The notes beneath the pieces are model-generated. The model did no database searches. It was given only the letters and a program-made list of their open reading frames with translations, and was not told the DNA's origin. DNA of 64,000 nucleotides, taken from positions 186,001-250,000 of the forward strand of contig NZ_BMFY01000002.1 of NCBI RefSeq assembly GCF_014639315.1, written 5' to 3'. Made by a program: the position numbers and the translations under genes. This DNA comes from Sediminivirga luteola. GTDB taxonomy: Bacteria > Actinomycetota > Actinomycetes > Actinomycetales > Brevibacteriaceae. Shown in pieces: positions 51,354 through 59,755 of this stretch. Every line of letters begins with the position of its first letter. Position 1 is the first letter of the stretch.

Positions 51354-52361
51354 ATGTCACTGCTGCGCACCGCCGCCGCGCGCCTGACCCTGGCGCTGAC
51401 CTCCATCGGGCTGCTGGTCCTGACCGCTTGCGCCGCTCCCGGCGCCCAGGAGGGATCCGGCGCCGATGAGGAAACCACCATCCGCGTCGGCGTCCCCCGC
51501 ACCTTCGGTTTCCTCAGCGTCCTGTGGGCCCGCGACTACCAGATGGACGGCTATCGCTTCGAATACTCCTTCTTCCCCAACTACACCGACCTGCTCAGCG
51601 CCCTGGCCAGCGGGAACGTCGATGTCGCCGAGGGCGGCGACGTCGGGCTGATCCAGACCTACATCAACACGAACGGCGGAGTGCGCGCCTTCGCCGTCAC
51701 CGAGCCCGCTCCCGGCGCGCAGTCCGTGCTGGTCAAACCGGACAGCGGCATCGAATCCGTGGCGGACCTGGCCGGCAAGCGGGTGGTCGGCAGCACCGCT
51801 GCCAACTACTACCCGGCGTTCGTCACCCTGCTGGAGCAGGAAGGCCTGAGCCTGGAGGACATCGAGTTCGTGGACTCGAACCCGAACGACGCCATCCAAG
51901 CCTATGTGCAGGGCCACGTGGACGCCTTCATCAGCACCGACCCGGCCACGGCGTTCGCGCAGGAGCAGACCGACTCGGAGATCCTGGCCGGCTTCGGGGA
52001 CATCTTCGACAACTACTACCCGTACTTCGCCTCCAACCAGACCCTGGAGGACAAGCCCGAGGCGATTCAGGCGCTGACCACCGCCATCGCCGACAACATC
52101 GACTGGGCGGTGAACAACCCCGAGGAGTACGTGGAGCTGCTCGCCCCGGAACTGGGCTTCTCCGAGGAGGCGCTGGAGCTGAGCATCGGCCGCGGCGCCA
52201 CCGGCCTGCAGCCCATCGACGACGAGTTCCTGGACGAGTCGCAGGAATGGCTGCAGACCTACGGGGAGTACGACATCGTCACCGACCCGGACATCGACCT
52301 GCGCGAGGTCTTCACCACCGACTTCAACGACTATGCCGTGCCCTCCGGCACGGCCGGCTGA
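51354..52361 (+). CDS. ssuA: Sulfonate-type ABC binding lipoprotein (SsuA-like)
   Basis: This 335-residue binding protein has a lipoprotein signal (lipobox LTAC, Cys26). The NMT1/SsuA fold is visible: VGVPRTFGFLSVLWARDY, DVAEGGDVGLIQ, SVADLAGKRVVGSTAANYY and DSNPNDAIQAYVQGHVDAF. The last two carry the phosphate- or sulfonate-binding Ser/Thr positions. Relatives bind sulfonates, nitrate, taurine or aromatic sulfur compounds. ATG 51354, 56 bases after ssuB. Confidence 0.85.
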   Translation: MSLLRTAAARLTLALTSIGLLVLTACAAPGAQEGSGADEETTIRVGVPRTFGFLSVLWARDYQMDGYRFEYSFFPNYTDLLSALASGNVDVAEGGDVGLIQTYINTNGGVRAFAVTEPAPGAQSVLVKPDSGIESVADLAGKRVVGSTAANYYPAFVTLLEQEGLSLEDIEFVDSNPNDAIQAYVQGHVDAFISTDPATAFAQEQTDSEILAGFGDIFDNYYPYFASNQTLEDKPEAIQALTTAIADNIDWAVNNPEEYVELLAPELGFSEEALELSIGRGATGLQPIDDEFLDESQEWLQTYGEYDIVTDPDIDLREVFTTDFNDYAVPSGTAG

Positions 52362-52379
52362 TCTATCCGGGAGGAACCC

Positions 52380-52545
52380 ATGACTGACCGTCCCGCCCTC
52401 GCCCGGCGGCTCCGCCGTGCCGTCACCAGGCTCGCGATCGCCTCGACCGTGCTCAGCCTGGCCGCCTGCGCCGCACCCGACCATCGGCGCCGGTTCGGTC
52501 TACGCCCATAACGCCGCGGTGCTGCGCGCCTTCGGGGAAGGCTGA
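52380..52545 (+). pseudogene. Remnant of a lipoprotein gene (signal peptide plus detached C-terminus)
   Basis: ATG 52380, behind GGAGGA, encodes a good lipoprotein signal peptide (twin Arg-rich start, lipobox LAAC with Cys30) but stops after 43 residues at 52511. In the +1 frame, TIGAGSVYAHNAAVLRAFGEG (52480-52545) reads like the C-terminus of a periplasmic or enzymatic protein. The simplest reading is a deletion of most of a gene that once ended the ssu operon. A small GC hairpin (GGCGC-AA-GCGCC, 52560-52571) follows before the convergent regulator gene. Confidence 0.6.
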
Positions 52546-52594
52546 ACGCACCCCGCGGAGGCGCAAGCGCCGCTGGGGACCAGGGAGCGCAGTC

Positions 52595-53170
52595 TCAGGT
52601 GCGCGGGTGCAGATGCGCCCGCTCGCCTTCCCGGTCGAAGATGATCAGCATCTCCACCGGGCCGCCGTGGGCGTGCAGGGCGTGGGGCGTCATCGTGGTG
52701 AATTCCGCGGCCTGGCCCGGTTCGATCAGCATGACCCGTTCGCCCAGCTGCAGGCGCAGCGTGCCGGAGAGCACGGTCAGCCATTCCCACCCGGGGTGCA
52801 CCTTCAGTTCCTGGTCCGCGGGGGGCGGCTCCGCGGCCAGCCGGATCTTCGCGACTGTGGCTCCGCCGACGGCGCCCTCACGGGAGAGCATCCACATGGT
52901 CATGCCCGGGCGGGAGTGCGACTCGGGCCGGATCACGACGTCCTCATCGGAGGGCGGCTCCAGCAATTGATCCAGGGTCGCGTCCAGCGCCCGGGCCAGG
53001 GCGACCAGCTGATCCAGAGCGATGCGGCGATGCCCGGTCTCGATGCGGCTCAGAGTGGAGGTGCTCATATGGCAGCGCGAGGCCAGCGCCTCCAGCGACC
53101 AACCACGTGCCAGGCGCAGACCCCGGATACGGTGACGGGCGAGATCCTCCACGGGAAGTTCTTGCTTCAT
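52595..53170 (-). CDS. XRE-cupin regulator paired with thioredoxin-reductase-like gene
   Basis: This 191-residue regulator has an XRE helix-turn-helix at about 15-70 (LEALASRCHMSTSTLSRIET) and a cupin at about 110-185 (WLTVLSGTLRLQLGERVMLIEPG). It is divergent from the flavoprotein gene at 53218 with only 47 bases between, a pairing common in actinobacteria, so it probably controls that gene. GCGCAA occurs twice in the gap (53171 and 53193 region) as a possible site. ATG 53170. Confidence 0.86.
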   Translation of the reverse strand: MKQELPVEDLARHRIRGLRLARGWSLEALASRCHMSTSTLSRIETGHRRIALDQLVALARALDATLDQLLEPPSDEDVVIRPESHSRPGMTMWMLSREGAVGGATVAKIRLAAEPPPADQELKVHPGWEWLTVLSGTLRLQLGERVMLIEPGQAAEFTTMTPHALHAHGGPVEMLIIFDREGERAHLHPRT

Positions 53171-53217
53171 GCGCAAAACTGTATTCGTCAAGCGCAAGGG
53201 GCGTCTACCGTGGAGGC

Positions 53218-54183
53218 ATGGACGCACAAGACGCACAACATGTGGACTATGACGTTGCGATCATCGGCGGCGGGGCTGCCGGGCTCGGCGCAGCCACCAC
53301 CTTGGCGCGCTCGCTCCGGCGGGTCGTCGTCATCGACGCCGGCGAACCCCGCAACGCCCCGGCCGCCGGCGCGCACAATCTCCTCGGCCGTGAGGGCATC
53401 AACCCGCTGGAGCTCCTGGCCACCGGCCGGCAGGAGGCGCTCGGCTACGGCGCCGGATTCATCGACGGCACCGTCGTCAGCGCCCAGCGGCACGCTGACG
53501 GGTTCCGCCTCGGGTTGGCGGACGGCACCGGCATCGGCGCCCGCCGGATCGTCCTGGCGACGGGACTGGTGGACGAGCTCCCCGAGGTACCGGGGCTTCG
53601 CGAGTACTGGGGTTCGCGGGTATTGCACTGCCCCTACTGCCACGGCTGGGAGGTGCGCGGCAAAGAGATCGGAGTCCTCGCCACGAGCCCGATGAGCGCC
53701 CACGGCACCCTGCTGTTCCGTCAGCTGAGCGACCGGGTGACCGTGTTCCTGCAACCCGGAGTCGAGTTCGAGGACGAGACCTGGGAGCAGCTGGCGGCCT
53801 TGGGCGTTCAGGTGATCGAGGGCCGGATGCTCCGGCTGCGGGAAGCCGCCGGGGACGGAGAGACGCAGCTGGAGGCCGTCATCGCCGGAGAGCGGGAGAC
53901 GACCTTCCGGATGGACGCCCTCGCCGTGGCACCACGGTTCCGCAGCCGCGGCGACCTGTACCAGCAACTCGGCGGCACGCTGAGCGAGCACCCGATGGGC
54001 GAGGTCATCCCGGCCGGGATGATGGGCGTGACCGACCTTCCCGGCGTGTGGGCGGCGGGGAACGCCGGAGATCTGAAGGCGACGGTCTCGGTGGCCCACG
54101 GCGCCGGGGTCGAGGCCGGCGGCGCCGTCAACGCCGATCTGGTCGCGGAGGACGCTCGCCAGGCGGTGCTGGCCCGCCGGTGA
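53218..54183 (+). CDS. Thioredoxin-reductase-like FAD/NAD(P) oxidoreductase
   Basis: This 321-residue flavoprotein has FAD motif VAIIGGGAAGLGAA (13-26) and redox pair Cys138-Pro-Tyr-Cys141 (HCPYCHGWE). The NADPH domain lacks an obvious canonical GxGxxA, which is usual in the class of TrxR-like proteins that receive electrons differently or lack a fixed NADPH site. The end VWAAGNAGDLKATVSVAHGAG is typical of the fold. Whether it reduces a thioredoxin or another disulfide partner is not shown. ATG 53218 after GGAGGC. Confidence 0.84.
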   Translation: MDAQDAQHVDYDVAIIGGGAAGLGAATTLARSLRRVVVIDAGEPRNAPAAGAHNLLGREGINPLELLATGRQEALGYGAGFIDGTVVSAQRHADGFRLGLADGTGIGARRIVLATGLVDELPEVPGLREYWGSRVLHCPYCHGWEVRGKEIGVLATSPMSAHGTLLFRQLSDRVTVFLQPGVEFEDETWEQLAALGVQVIEGRMLRLREAAGDGETQLEAVIAGERETTFRMDALAVAPRFRSRGDLYQQLGGTLSEHPMGEVIPAGMMGVTDLPGVWAAGNAGDLKATVSVAHGAGVEAGGAVNADLVAEDARQAVLARR

Positions 54184-54255
54184 GGCGGATCCGGCTCCGC
54201 GCCGGCTAGCTGTTCAGCACGGGCGGCGGCGCCACTCCGGTGCAGAGCGTGCCGC

Positions 54256-55446
54256 TTAGGGCTGGTCGCGCAGGTACCGGCCGAAGTGCGGCACCGTGAA
54301 GGCGATCCTGCCGCGCTCGGCGGAGTACACCAGGCCCTTCTTAAGCAGGCCGTCGCGCGCCGGGGACAGGGACTGCGGCTTCCGGCCAAGCGCTGAGGCC
54401 AGTGCCGCCGTGGGAACGCCGCCGTCCTGCCCGTGCTCAAGTTCGCATTCGGCCAGCCCGCGCATGTATTCGCGCTCGGCGGGGGTGGCGCGTTCATAGC
54501 GGGAGCCGAAGAACCCCACCGCCAGCTCGCTCTCCGCGTGGGGTGCGGCCACGCGCACGTCGTCGGCGGTGATGGGCGAGCGGGGCGCCACGTCCCAGGC
54601 GGCCTTGCCATATGCCTGCACGAAGTACGGATAGCCGTCGGTGGCGTCGTAAAGCGCCTCCAACGCTTCCGCGGTGTAGTCCGCCTCCTCCTCCAGGGCG
54701 GGGGCGCGCAGCGCGCGGTCGGCCTGCTCGCGATCCAGGCGGTCAATGCGCACGTACCGGAACAGCCGCTCACTGTAGGACTTGCTGGCTGAGAGCACCG
54801 CGGGCAGATGCGGCAGGCCGGCGCCGACGACCACCAGCGGCAGGGACTGCTGGGAGAGCTCATGGCAGGCGGCGCACAGCGCCGAGATGTCGTCCGCGCC
54901 CAGATCCTGCATCTCGTCGATGAACAGCGCGATCCCGCGGCCGGTGTCCTGCGCCAGGCCGGCGGCGTCGCTGAACAGCTCGACCAGGTCGATCTCGATG
55001 TCGCCGGTGTCGGCCCTGCCCTGCACCGCCGGGGCGTCGATGCCCGGCTGCCACCTCTCGCGCAGCGCAGCCTTGCTGCCCGCGGAGCGCTGGGCGAAGG
55101 CTTTGAGCACCCCCAGCACGTGGGTGCGGGCCTCGTCGTCCCGGACGCCCAGTTCACGGATGGCCTGGTGCAGCGCCGAGGACAGCGGCCGGCGCAGCTC
55201 GGAGTCCGGGCGCGCCTCGATCTTGCCCGTGCCCCAGCCGGCCCGTACCGCGGCGGAGCGCAGGCTGTTCAGCAGCACCGTCTTGCCCACGCCGCGCAGG
55301 CCGGTCAGCACCAGGGAACGCTCCGGGCGGCCGCGTGCGATCCGCTCCAGGACCACGTCGAACAGGCCCAGCTCGGTGTCGCGGCCGGCCAGCTCCGGCG
55401 GACGCTGTCCCGCACCGGGGGCGTAGGGGTTCCGGATGGGATCCAT
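54256..55446 (-). CDS. AAA-type ATPase with C-terminal winged helix
   Basis: This 396-residue ATPase has P-loop GLRGVGKTVLL (about 49-59), Walker B IALFIDEMQDLG (about 165-176), and sensor-like VVVGAGLPHLP. The C-terminal 80 residues look like a winged helix (GGVPTAALASALGRKPQSLSPARDGLLKKG), as in ORC/Cdc6- or MalT-like ATPases and in ATPases partnered with restriction or toxin systems. Its genomic neighbours (thioredoxin reductase, etf) give no hint of function. ATG 55446. Confidence 0.78.
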   Translation of the reverse strand: MDPIRNPYAPGAGQRPPELAGRDTELGLFDVVLERIARGRPERSLVLTGLRGVGKTVLLNSLRSAAVRAGWGTGKIEARPDSELRRPLSSALHQAIRELGVRDDEARTHVLGVLKAFAQRSAGSKAALRERWQPGIDAPAVQGRADTGDIEIDLVELFSDAAGLAQDTGRGIALFIDEMQDLGADDISALCAACHELSQQSLPLVVVGAGLPHLPAVLSASKSYSERLFRYVRIDRLDREQADRALRAPALEEEADYTAEALEALYDATDGYPYFVQAYGKAAWDVAPRSPITADDVRVAAPHAESELAVGFFGSRYERATPAEREYMRGLAECELEHGQDGGVPTAALASALGRKPQSLSPARDGLLKKGLVYSAERGRIAFTVPHFGRYLRDQP

Positions 55447-55714
55447 GCCCCTAGGCTACGGCCGTATCGGCCTCTCTACGGCGAGCGACATACGCTCCCC
55501 CGCCGGGGTGCGGACTGAGTCGGCGTGCGGCGCGCCCCTGGCGAGTTGATCAATCGTTAAGTATGGTCGAAGCGCATGCTTTTCAGCGCGGAGAAGCCTG
55601 CCTGGCGTCCTGGCCCATCCGGCAGCTGCGCCTGCGGCAGCATCCCGCGTGAGAGCGCCTGCACCCGGGCGCGCTCCGGACGCACTTCATACGAAGGGAA
55701 GGAAAGAACGCCAG

Positions 55715-56506
55715 ATGCGAATCGCCGTCTTCACCAAATACGTTCCCGATGCTGCGGAGGAGCGCACCTTCACCGCTGACAAGACCGTCGACCGCGACAC
55801 CGACGGCCTGCTCTCCGAGCTGGACGAATACCCGCTCGAAGAAGCACTCACCTTCGCCGAGGCGCACGGCAAGGACGCCGAGGTCATCGCGATCACGGTC
55901 GGCCCCAAGCAGGCCGTCGCCGCGGTGAAGAAGTCGCTGCAGATCGGCGCCAAGCGCGGCGTCCACGTGCTCGACGACCGGATCGCCGGCTCCTGTGTGC
56001 TGTCCACCTCGCGCGTGCTGGCCGCGGTCGTGGAGAAGCTCCACGCCGAGGCTCCCCTGGACCTGGTGCTGACCGGCCTGGCCTCCACCGACGGCGTCAC
56101 CTCCGCCGTGCCGGTCCAGGTGGCCGAACGGCTCGGCTGGCCGGCCGCCACCGTCGCCTCCTCGGTCGAGGTCGCCGACGGCAAGGTGCGCATCCGCCGC
56201 GACGGCGACACCTCCTCGCAGTTCATCGAGGCCGAGCTACCGGCGGTGGTCTCCGTGACCGATCAGATCAACGAACCCCGCTACCCCTCCTTCCGGGGCA
56301 TCATGGCCGCCAAGCGTAAGCCGCTGGACACCTGGACCCTGGACGATCTGGGCGTCTCCGGCGACGAGGTCGGCCAGGCCGCCGCCTCCACCGTGGTGCA
56401 GAGCATCACGGAGCGGCCGCCGCGCACCGCCGGTGAGATCGTCCACGACGAGGGCGATGGCGGCCGCCGGCTGGCCGAGTATCTGGCCGCTCAGAAGCTC
56501 GTCTGA
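55715..56506 (+). CDS. etfB: Electron transfer flavoprotein beta subunit
   Basis: This 263-residue ETF beta subunit carries AMP and shuttles electrons from flavin dehydrogenases (acyl-CoA and methylated-amine types) to the respiratory chain. Matches: MRIAVFTKYVPDA start, LTFAEAHGKDAEVIAITVGPKQA, LTGLASTDGVTSAVPVQVAE, and the recognition-loop signature PRYPSFRGIMAAKRKPL. ATG 55715 is chosen over upstream frames because the family starts here; AAGGAAAG precedes. First of two genes. Confidence 0.92.
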   Translation: MRIAVFTKYVPDAAEERTFTADKTVDRDTDGLLSELDEYPLEEALTFAEAHGKDAEVIAITVGPKQAVAAVKKSLQIGAKRGVHVLDDRIAGSCVLSTSRVLAAVVEKLHAEAPLDLVLTGLASTDGVTSAVPVQVAERLGWPAATVASSVEVADGKVRIRRDGDTSSQFIEAELPAVVSVTDQINEPRYPSFRGIMAAKRKPLDTWTLDDLGVSGDEVGQAAASTVVQSITERPPRTAGEIVHDEGDGGRRLAEYLAAQKLV

Positions 56507-56629
56507 CCCACCGGCCGGCGCTTGCGCCATCGGCGGACGCCACGGCACCCGCGCCGGCCGCGCGCTTAAGGCTCTTCCAAGTTCTTTCCGGCCGTCAACG
56601 GCCCGCATGATCGTCAAGGAGAACAATCC

Positions 56630-57577
56630 ATGTCCGAAGTCCTCGTCCTGGTCGACCACGCGGACGGCACCGTCCGCAAGCCCACCTTCGAGCTGCTGAC
56701 CCTGGCCCGCCGGGCCGGCACCCCGGTGGCCGTGTTCGTCGGCGCCACGGAAGCCGCCTCGAACGCCGCCGCGACGCTGGCGGAATACGGCGCCGAGACG
56801 GTGCTGGTCGCCGACGACCCGGTGTACCAGAACGTGCTCGTCACCCCCGCGGCGGAGCTCCTGGCGCATCTGGTCGGCTCGCGGCAGCCCGCGGCCGTCC
56901 TGCTGCCCTCGTCCTTCGACGGCAAGGAGATCGCCGCCCGCGCCGCAGCCAAGACCGGCTCCGGCGTCATCACGGACGCCATCGACGTCGACGCCGACCT
57001 GACCGCCACCCAGCAGGTCTTCGCCGCCGCCTACACGGTGACGTCCAAGGTGGCCAAGGGCACGCCGTTCATCACCGTGAAGCCGAATTCGGTGGCGGCC
57101 GAGCCCGCCCCGGCCACCGGCGCGGTGGAAGCGATCGACTTCACGCCCTCGGGCACCGGCGCCCGGGTCGTCTCCGTGGAGGAGAAGCCCGCCTCCGGCC
57201 GGCCCGAGCTGACTGAGGCCGCCACCGTGGTGACCGGCGGGCGCGGCACCGGCGGGGACTTCGGCCCCGTGGAAGCGCTCGCCGATGCGCTCGGCGGTGC
57301 TGTGGGCGCCTCCCGCGCCGCCGTCGACGCCGGCTGGTACCCGCACGCCCACCAGGTCGGGCAGACCGGGAAGACCGTCTCCCCGCAGCTCTACATCGCC
57401 GCGGGCGTCTCCGGTGCCGTGCAGCACCGCGCCGGCATGCAGACCTCGAAGACCATCGTGGCCGTCAACAAGGACGAGGACGCCCCCATCTTCGAGCTGG
57501 CCGACTTCGGCGTGGTCGGGGACATCTTCGACGTCCTCCCGCAGGCCACCGAGGAAGTCAAGAAGCGCAAGGCCTGA
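56630..57577 (+). CDS. etfA: Electron transfer flavoprotein alpha subunit
   Basis: This 315-residue subunit holds the FAD. The C-terminal FAD-binding domain has GRGTGGDFGPVEALADALGG and VGQTGKTVSPQLYIAAGVSGAVQH, the last giving the FAD Arg/Ser loop region. N-terminal EVLVLVDHADGTVRKPTFELL matches. ATG 56630 follows CAAGGAGAACA. It pairs with EtfB 123 bases upstream; the transcript ends at a strong terminator. Confidence 0.93.
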   Translation: MSEVLVLVDHADGTVRKPTFELLTLARRAGTPVAVFVGATEAASNAAATLAEYGAETVLVADDPVYQNVLVTPAAELLAHLVGSRQPAAVLLPSSFDGKEIAARAAAKTGSGVITDAIDVDADLTATQQVFAAAYTVTSKVAKGTPFITVKPNSVAAEPAPATGAVEAIDFTPSGTGARVVSVEEKPASGRPELTEAATVVTGGRGTGGDFGPVEALADALGGAVGASRAAVDAGWYPHAHQVGQTGKTVSPQLYIAAGVSGAVQHRAGMQTSKTIVAVNKDEDAPIFELADFGVVGDIFDVLPQATEEVKKRKA

Positions 57578-57645
57578 GCCGCCCGGCCGCGACGGCCGCC
57601 GTCCCCGGCGCCGCGCGCACCGGCACCCGGCTCCTTCCTGGCGCT

Positions 57646-57690
57646 CTCCCGGGCCGGTCCGCACGAGCGGGCCGGCCCGGGAGTCGTTTT
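57646..57690 (+). terminator. Strong intrinsic terminator of etfBA
   Basis: A 17-bp stem with a single G-T pair (left 57646-57662, CTCCCGGGCCGG...; right 57667-57683) and loop ACGA, followed by TCGTTTT. This is the clearest textbook terminator in the window. Confidence 0.92.
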
Positions 57691-57793
57691 CGCCGTCATC
57701 ACACGCGGCGCGGAACGTCCGCGCCGGCCCCGAGACGCTCTAGATTGGACGCCAGGACCCGAACACGCCCGCACCAGCTTCCAGGAGACGCCC

Positions 57794-58789
57794 ATGCCGC
57801 CCGGTCTGCCGCGCCGCAGGATGCCCTGGCGTGGCTGGCGGCTGGCGCTGCGGGGCACCTACGTGCAGTTCAGCCGCAACGGGCTGCCCCAGCTCGCCGC
57901 CGCCATGTCCTTCTTCAACATCCTGGGCCTGCTGCCGGCGGCGCTCGCCCTGGTCTCCATCCTCGGCCTGTTCGGGCAGGGCGCCCAGACGATCGACGCC
58001 ATCCTGCAGGTCGTCGCGGAGATCACCGGCTTCCGGATGCTGCTGGAACTGCGCGAACCGCTCGTGGAGATCTCCCTGGCCTCCTCGCCGCTGCCGGTGT
58101 TCCTCGCCAGCATGGTGGGCGCGCTGTGGACGGTCAGCGCCTATGTGCTGGGCATGGGCAGCGCCCTGAACCGGATCTACGGCGTCGAGGAGGGCCGGCC
58201 GTACTGGAAGCTGCGCCCGCTGATGATGCTGGTCGCCCTGGCCGTGCTGGTGATCTTCGTGCTCGTGATGCTCTCCCTCCTGATCGGCGGGGACATCGCC
58301 CAGCGGCTCGGGGACCTCGTCGGGCTGGGCGACCTCTCCGTGCAGCTGTGGTCCATCGGGCGGTGGCCGGTGATCCTCCTCCTGGCCATCGCCCTGATCT
58401 CCCTGCTCTTCTACGCCACCCCGAACGTGCGCCGCCGGCGGGTGCAGTACCTGAGCATCGGCGCCGTGTTCGCGCTGCTGTGCTGGGGCGGGCTGACCTA
58501 CGGCTTCTACGCCTACGTGCAGGGCTTCTCCGAGTACAACACCGTCTACGGATCGCTCGGCGGCGTGATCATCGCACTGCTGTGGGTGTGGATGTCGAAT
58601 CTGGCTCTGCTGATCGGTGCCGCCTTCGACGCCGAGGTCATCCGCGCCGCGCAGCTGGCGGCGGGCATGGACGCCACCGCGCAGATCAGGCTCGTCACCC
58701 GTGACGAGAGCCGGCTGGAGACCCAGGCGCGGCTGATCGACCGGCATGCCGACCTGGCGGAGGAACTCCGCGAGGGCGATCAGCGCTGA
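57794..58789 (+). CDS. YihY/BrkB-family membrane protein
   Basis: This 331-residue integral membrane protein has about six helices and the family segments LAAAMSFFNILGLLPAALAL (about 36-55) and FGSLGGVIIALLWVWMSNLAL-like YGSLGGVIIALLWVWM (about 251-266). The family was once called ribonuclease BN, which is wrong; the role of most members is unknown, with envelope or transport functions suggested. ATG 57794 follows CAGGAGAC. Confidence 0.86.
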   Translation: MPPGLPRRRMPWRGWRLALRGTYVQFSRNGLPQLAAAMSFFNILGLLPAALALVSILGLFGQGAQTIDAILQVVAEITGFRMLLELREPLVEISLASSPLPVFLASMVGALWTVSAYVLGMGSALNRIYGVEEGRPYWKLRPLMMLVALAVLVIFVLVMLSLLIGGDIAQRLGDLVGLGDLSVQLWSIGRWPVILLLAIALISLLFYATPNVRRRRVQYLSIGAVFALLCWGGLTYGFYAYVQGFSEYNTVYGSLGGVIIALLWVWMSNLALLIGAAFDAEVIRAAQLAAGMDATAQIRLVTRDESRLETQARLIDRHADLAEELREGDQR

Positions 58790-58952
58790 CGAACAGCGTC
58801 CCAGGTGAGCAAGGGGGTACCGGTGACAGCGATAGTGCCGGTGAGCTAGGCTCGATATGACCGCGCACACGCCCCTCGGCCACTCCCGCACGGGCACGCT
58901 GCATCATCGACGGGCACTGCAGGCAGGCCGAGCGACAGACGAGGAGACTGCC

Positions 58953-59633
58953 ATGAAGAAGCGCCTGATCCTGCTCGCCGGACTCGGAGTCGGGTATGTC
59001 CTCGGCTCGCGTGCCGGACGTCAGAGCTACGAGAAGCTCAAAGCCCAGATCCAGGACTGGTGGTCCGACCCGCGTGTGCAGGACACCGTCACCCAGGTGA
59101 CCGACACCGTCAAGGAGAAGGCGCCCGAAGCCGCTGAAGCGGTGAAGGAGGCCGCCCCGGTCGTCGCCGAGAAGGCCCAGCAGTACGCGGCGCAGGCCAA
59201 GGAACAAGTCAAGGACGCCGCCGACAAGTTCAAGGACACCGCCCAGGAGGGCGCCGACGCGGTCAAGGATGCCAGCGAGGACGCCGCGGAGAAGGTCAAG
59301 GAAACGGCGGACGACGCCGCCGAGGCAGCGGACAAAGGCGTCCAGCAGGCCAAGGAGACGGCGGAGAAGAAGGCCGACGAAGCGAAGCAGAAAGCCGGTG
59401 CGTCGAAGGGCTCCGGCACCGCGGCAGGCTCCGGAAGCGCGGGCTCCGGCAACGGCACCAAGGCTTCCTCGTCCGGTGCCGCGAAGAACTCCGGCTCCTC
59501 CGGCAGCTCGACCTCCTCACGCGCATCCGGCAGCGGGTCTTCCGGCAGCGGCTCTTCCGGCAGCAGGTCCTCCGGCAGCGGGTCCTCCGGCAGCTCATCG
59601 AGCGGGTCTTCCGGGACCAAGAAGCAGTCCTGA
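58953..59633 (+). CDS. YtxH-like protein with coiled-coil and Ser/Gly tail
   Basis: This 226-residue protein starts MKKRLILLAGLGVGYVLGSRAGRQSY, a YtxH-type membrane-associated N-terminus, with a helix to about residue 20. Residues 45-150 are an Ala/Lys/Glu repeat (11-residue-like, KEKAPEAAEAVKEAAPVV) that should form amphipathic helices similar to LEA or apolipoprotein repeats. From about 155 the sequence is a low-complexity Ser/Gly tail ending KKQS. Such proteins are linked to stress tolerance; no enzymatic role is apparent. ATG 58953 follows GAGGAGAC. Confidence 0.78.
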   Translation: MKKRLILLAGLGVGYVLGSRAGRQSYEKLKAQIQDWWSDPRVQDTVTQVTDTVKEKAPEAAEAVKEAAPVVAEKAQQYAAQAKEQVKDAADKFKDTAQEGADAVKDASEDAAEKVKETADDAAEAADKGVQQAKETAEKKADEAKQKAGASKGSGTAAGSGSAGSGNGTKASSSGAAKNSGSSGSSTSSRASGSGSSGSGSSGSRSSGSGSSGSSSSGSSGTKKQS

Positions 59634-59755
59634 CCCATCCTCGGGCGCCTCGGGTTGCGCACAGCGCGAGCTGCCCGGCTGGTTTCCGGCCCCGGCCGGC
59701 CTTCGCATGTTTCGGCTTGCGCGGACCGCCGGGGCCGTGCCGTGCCGGGACCGTT

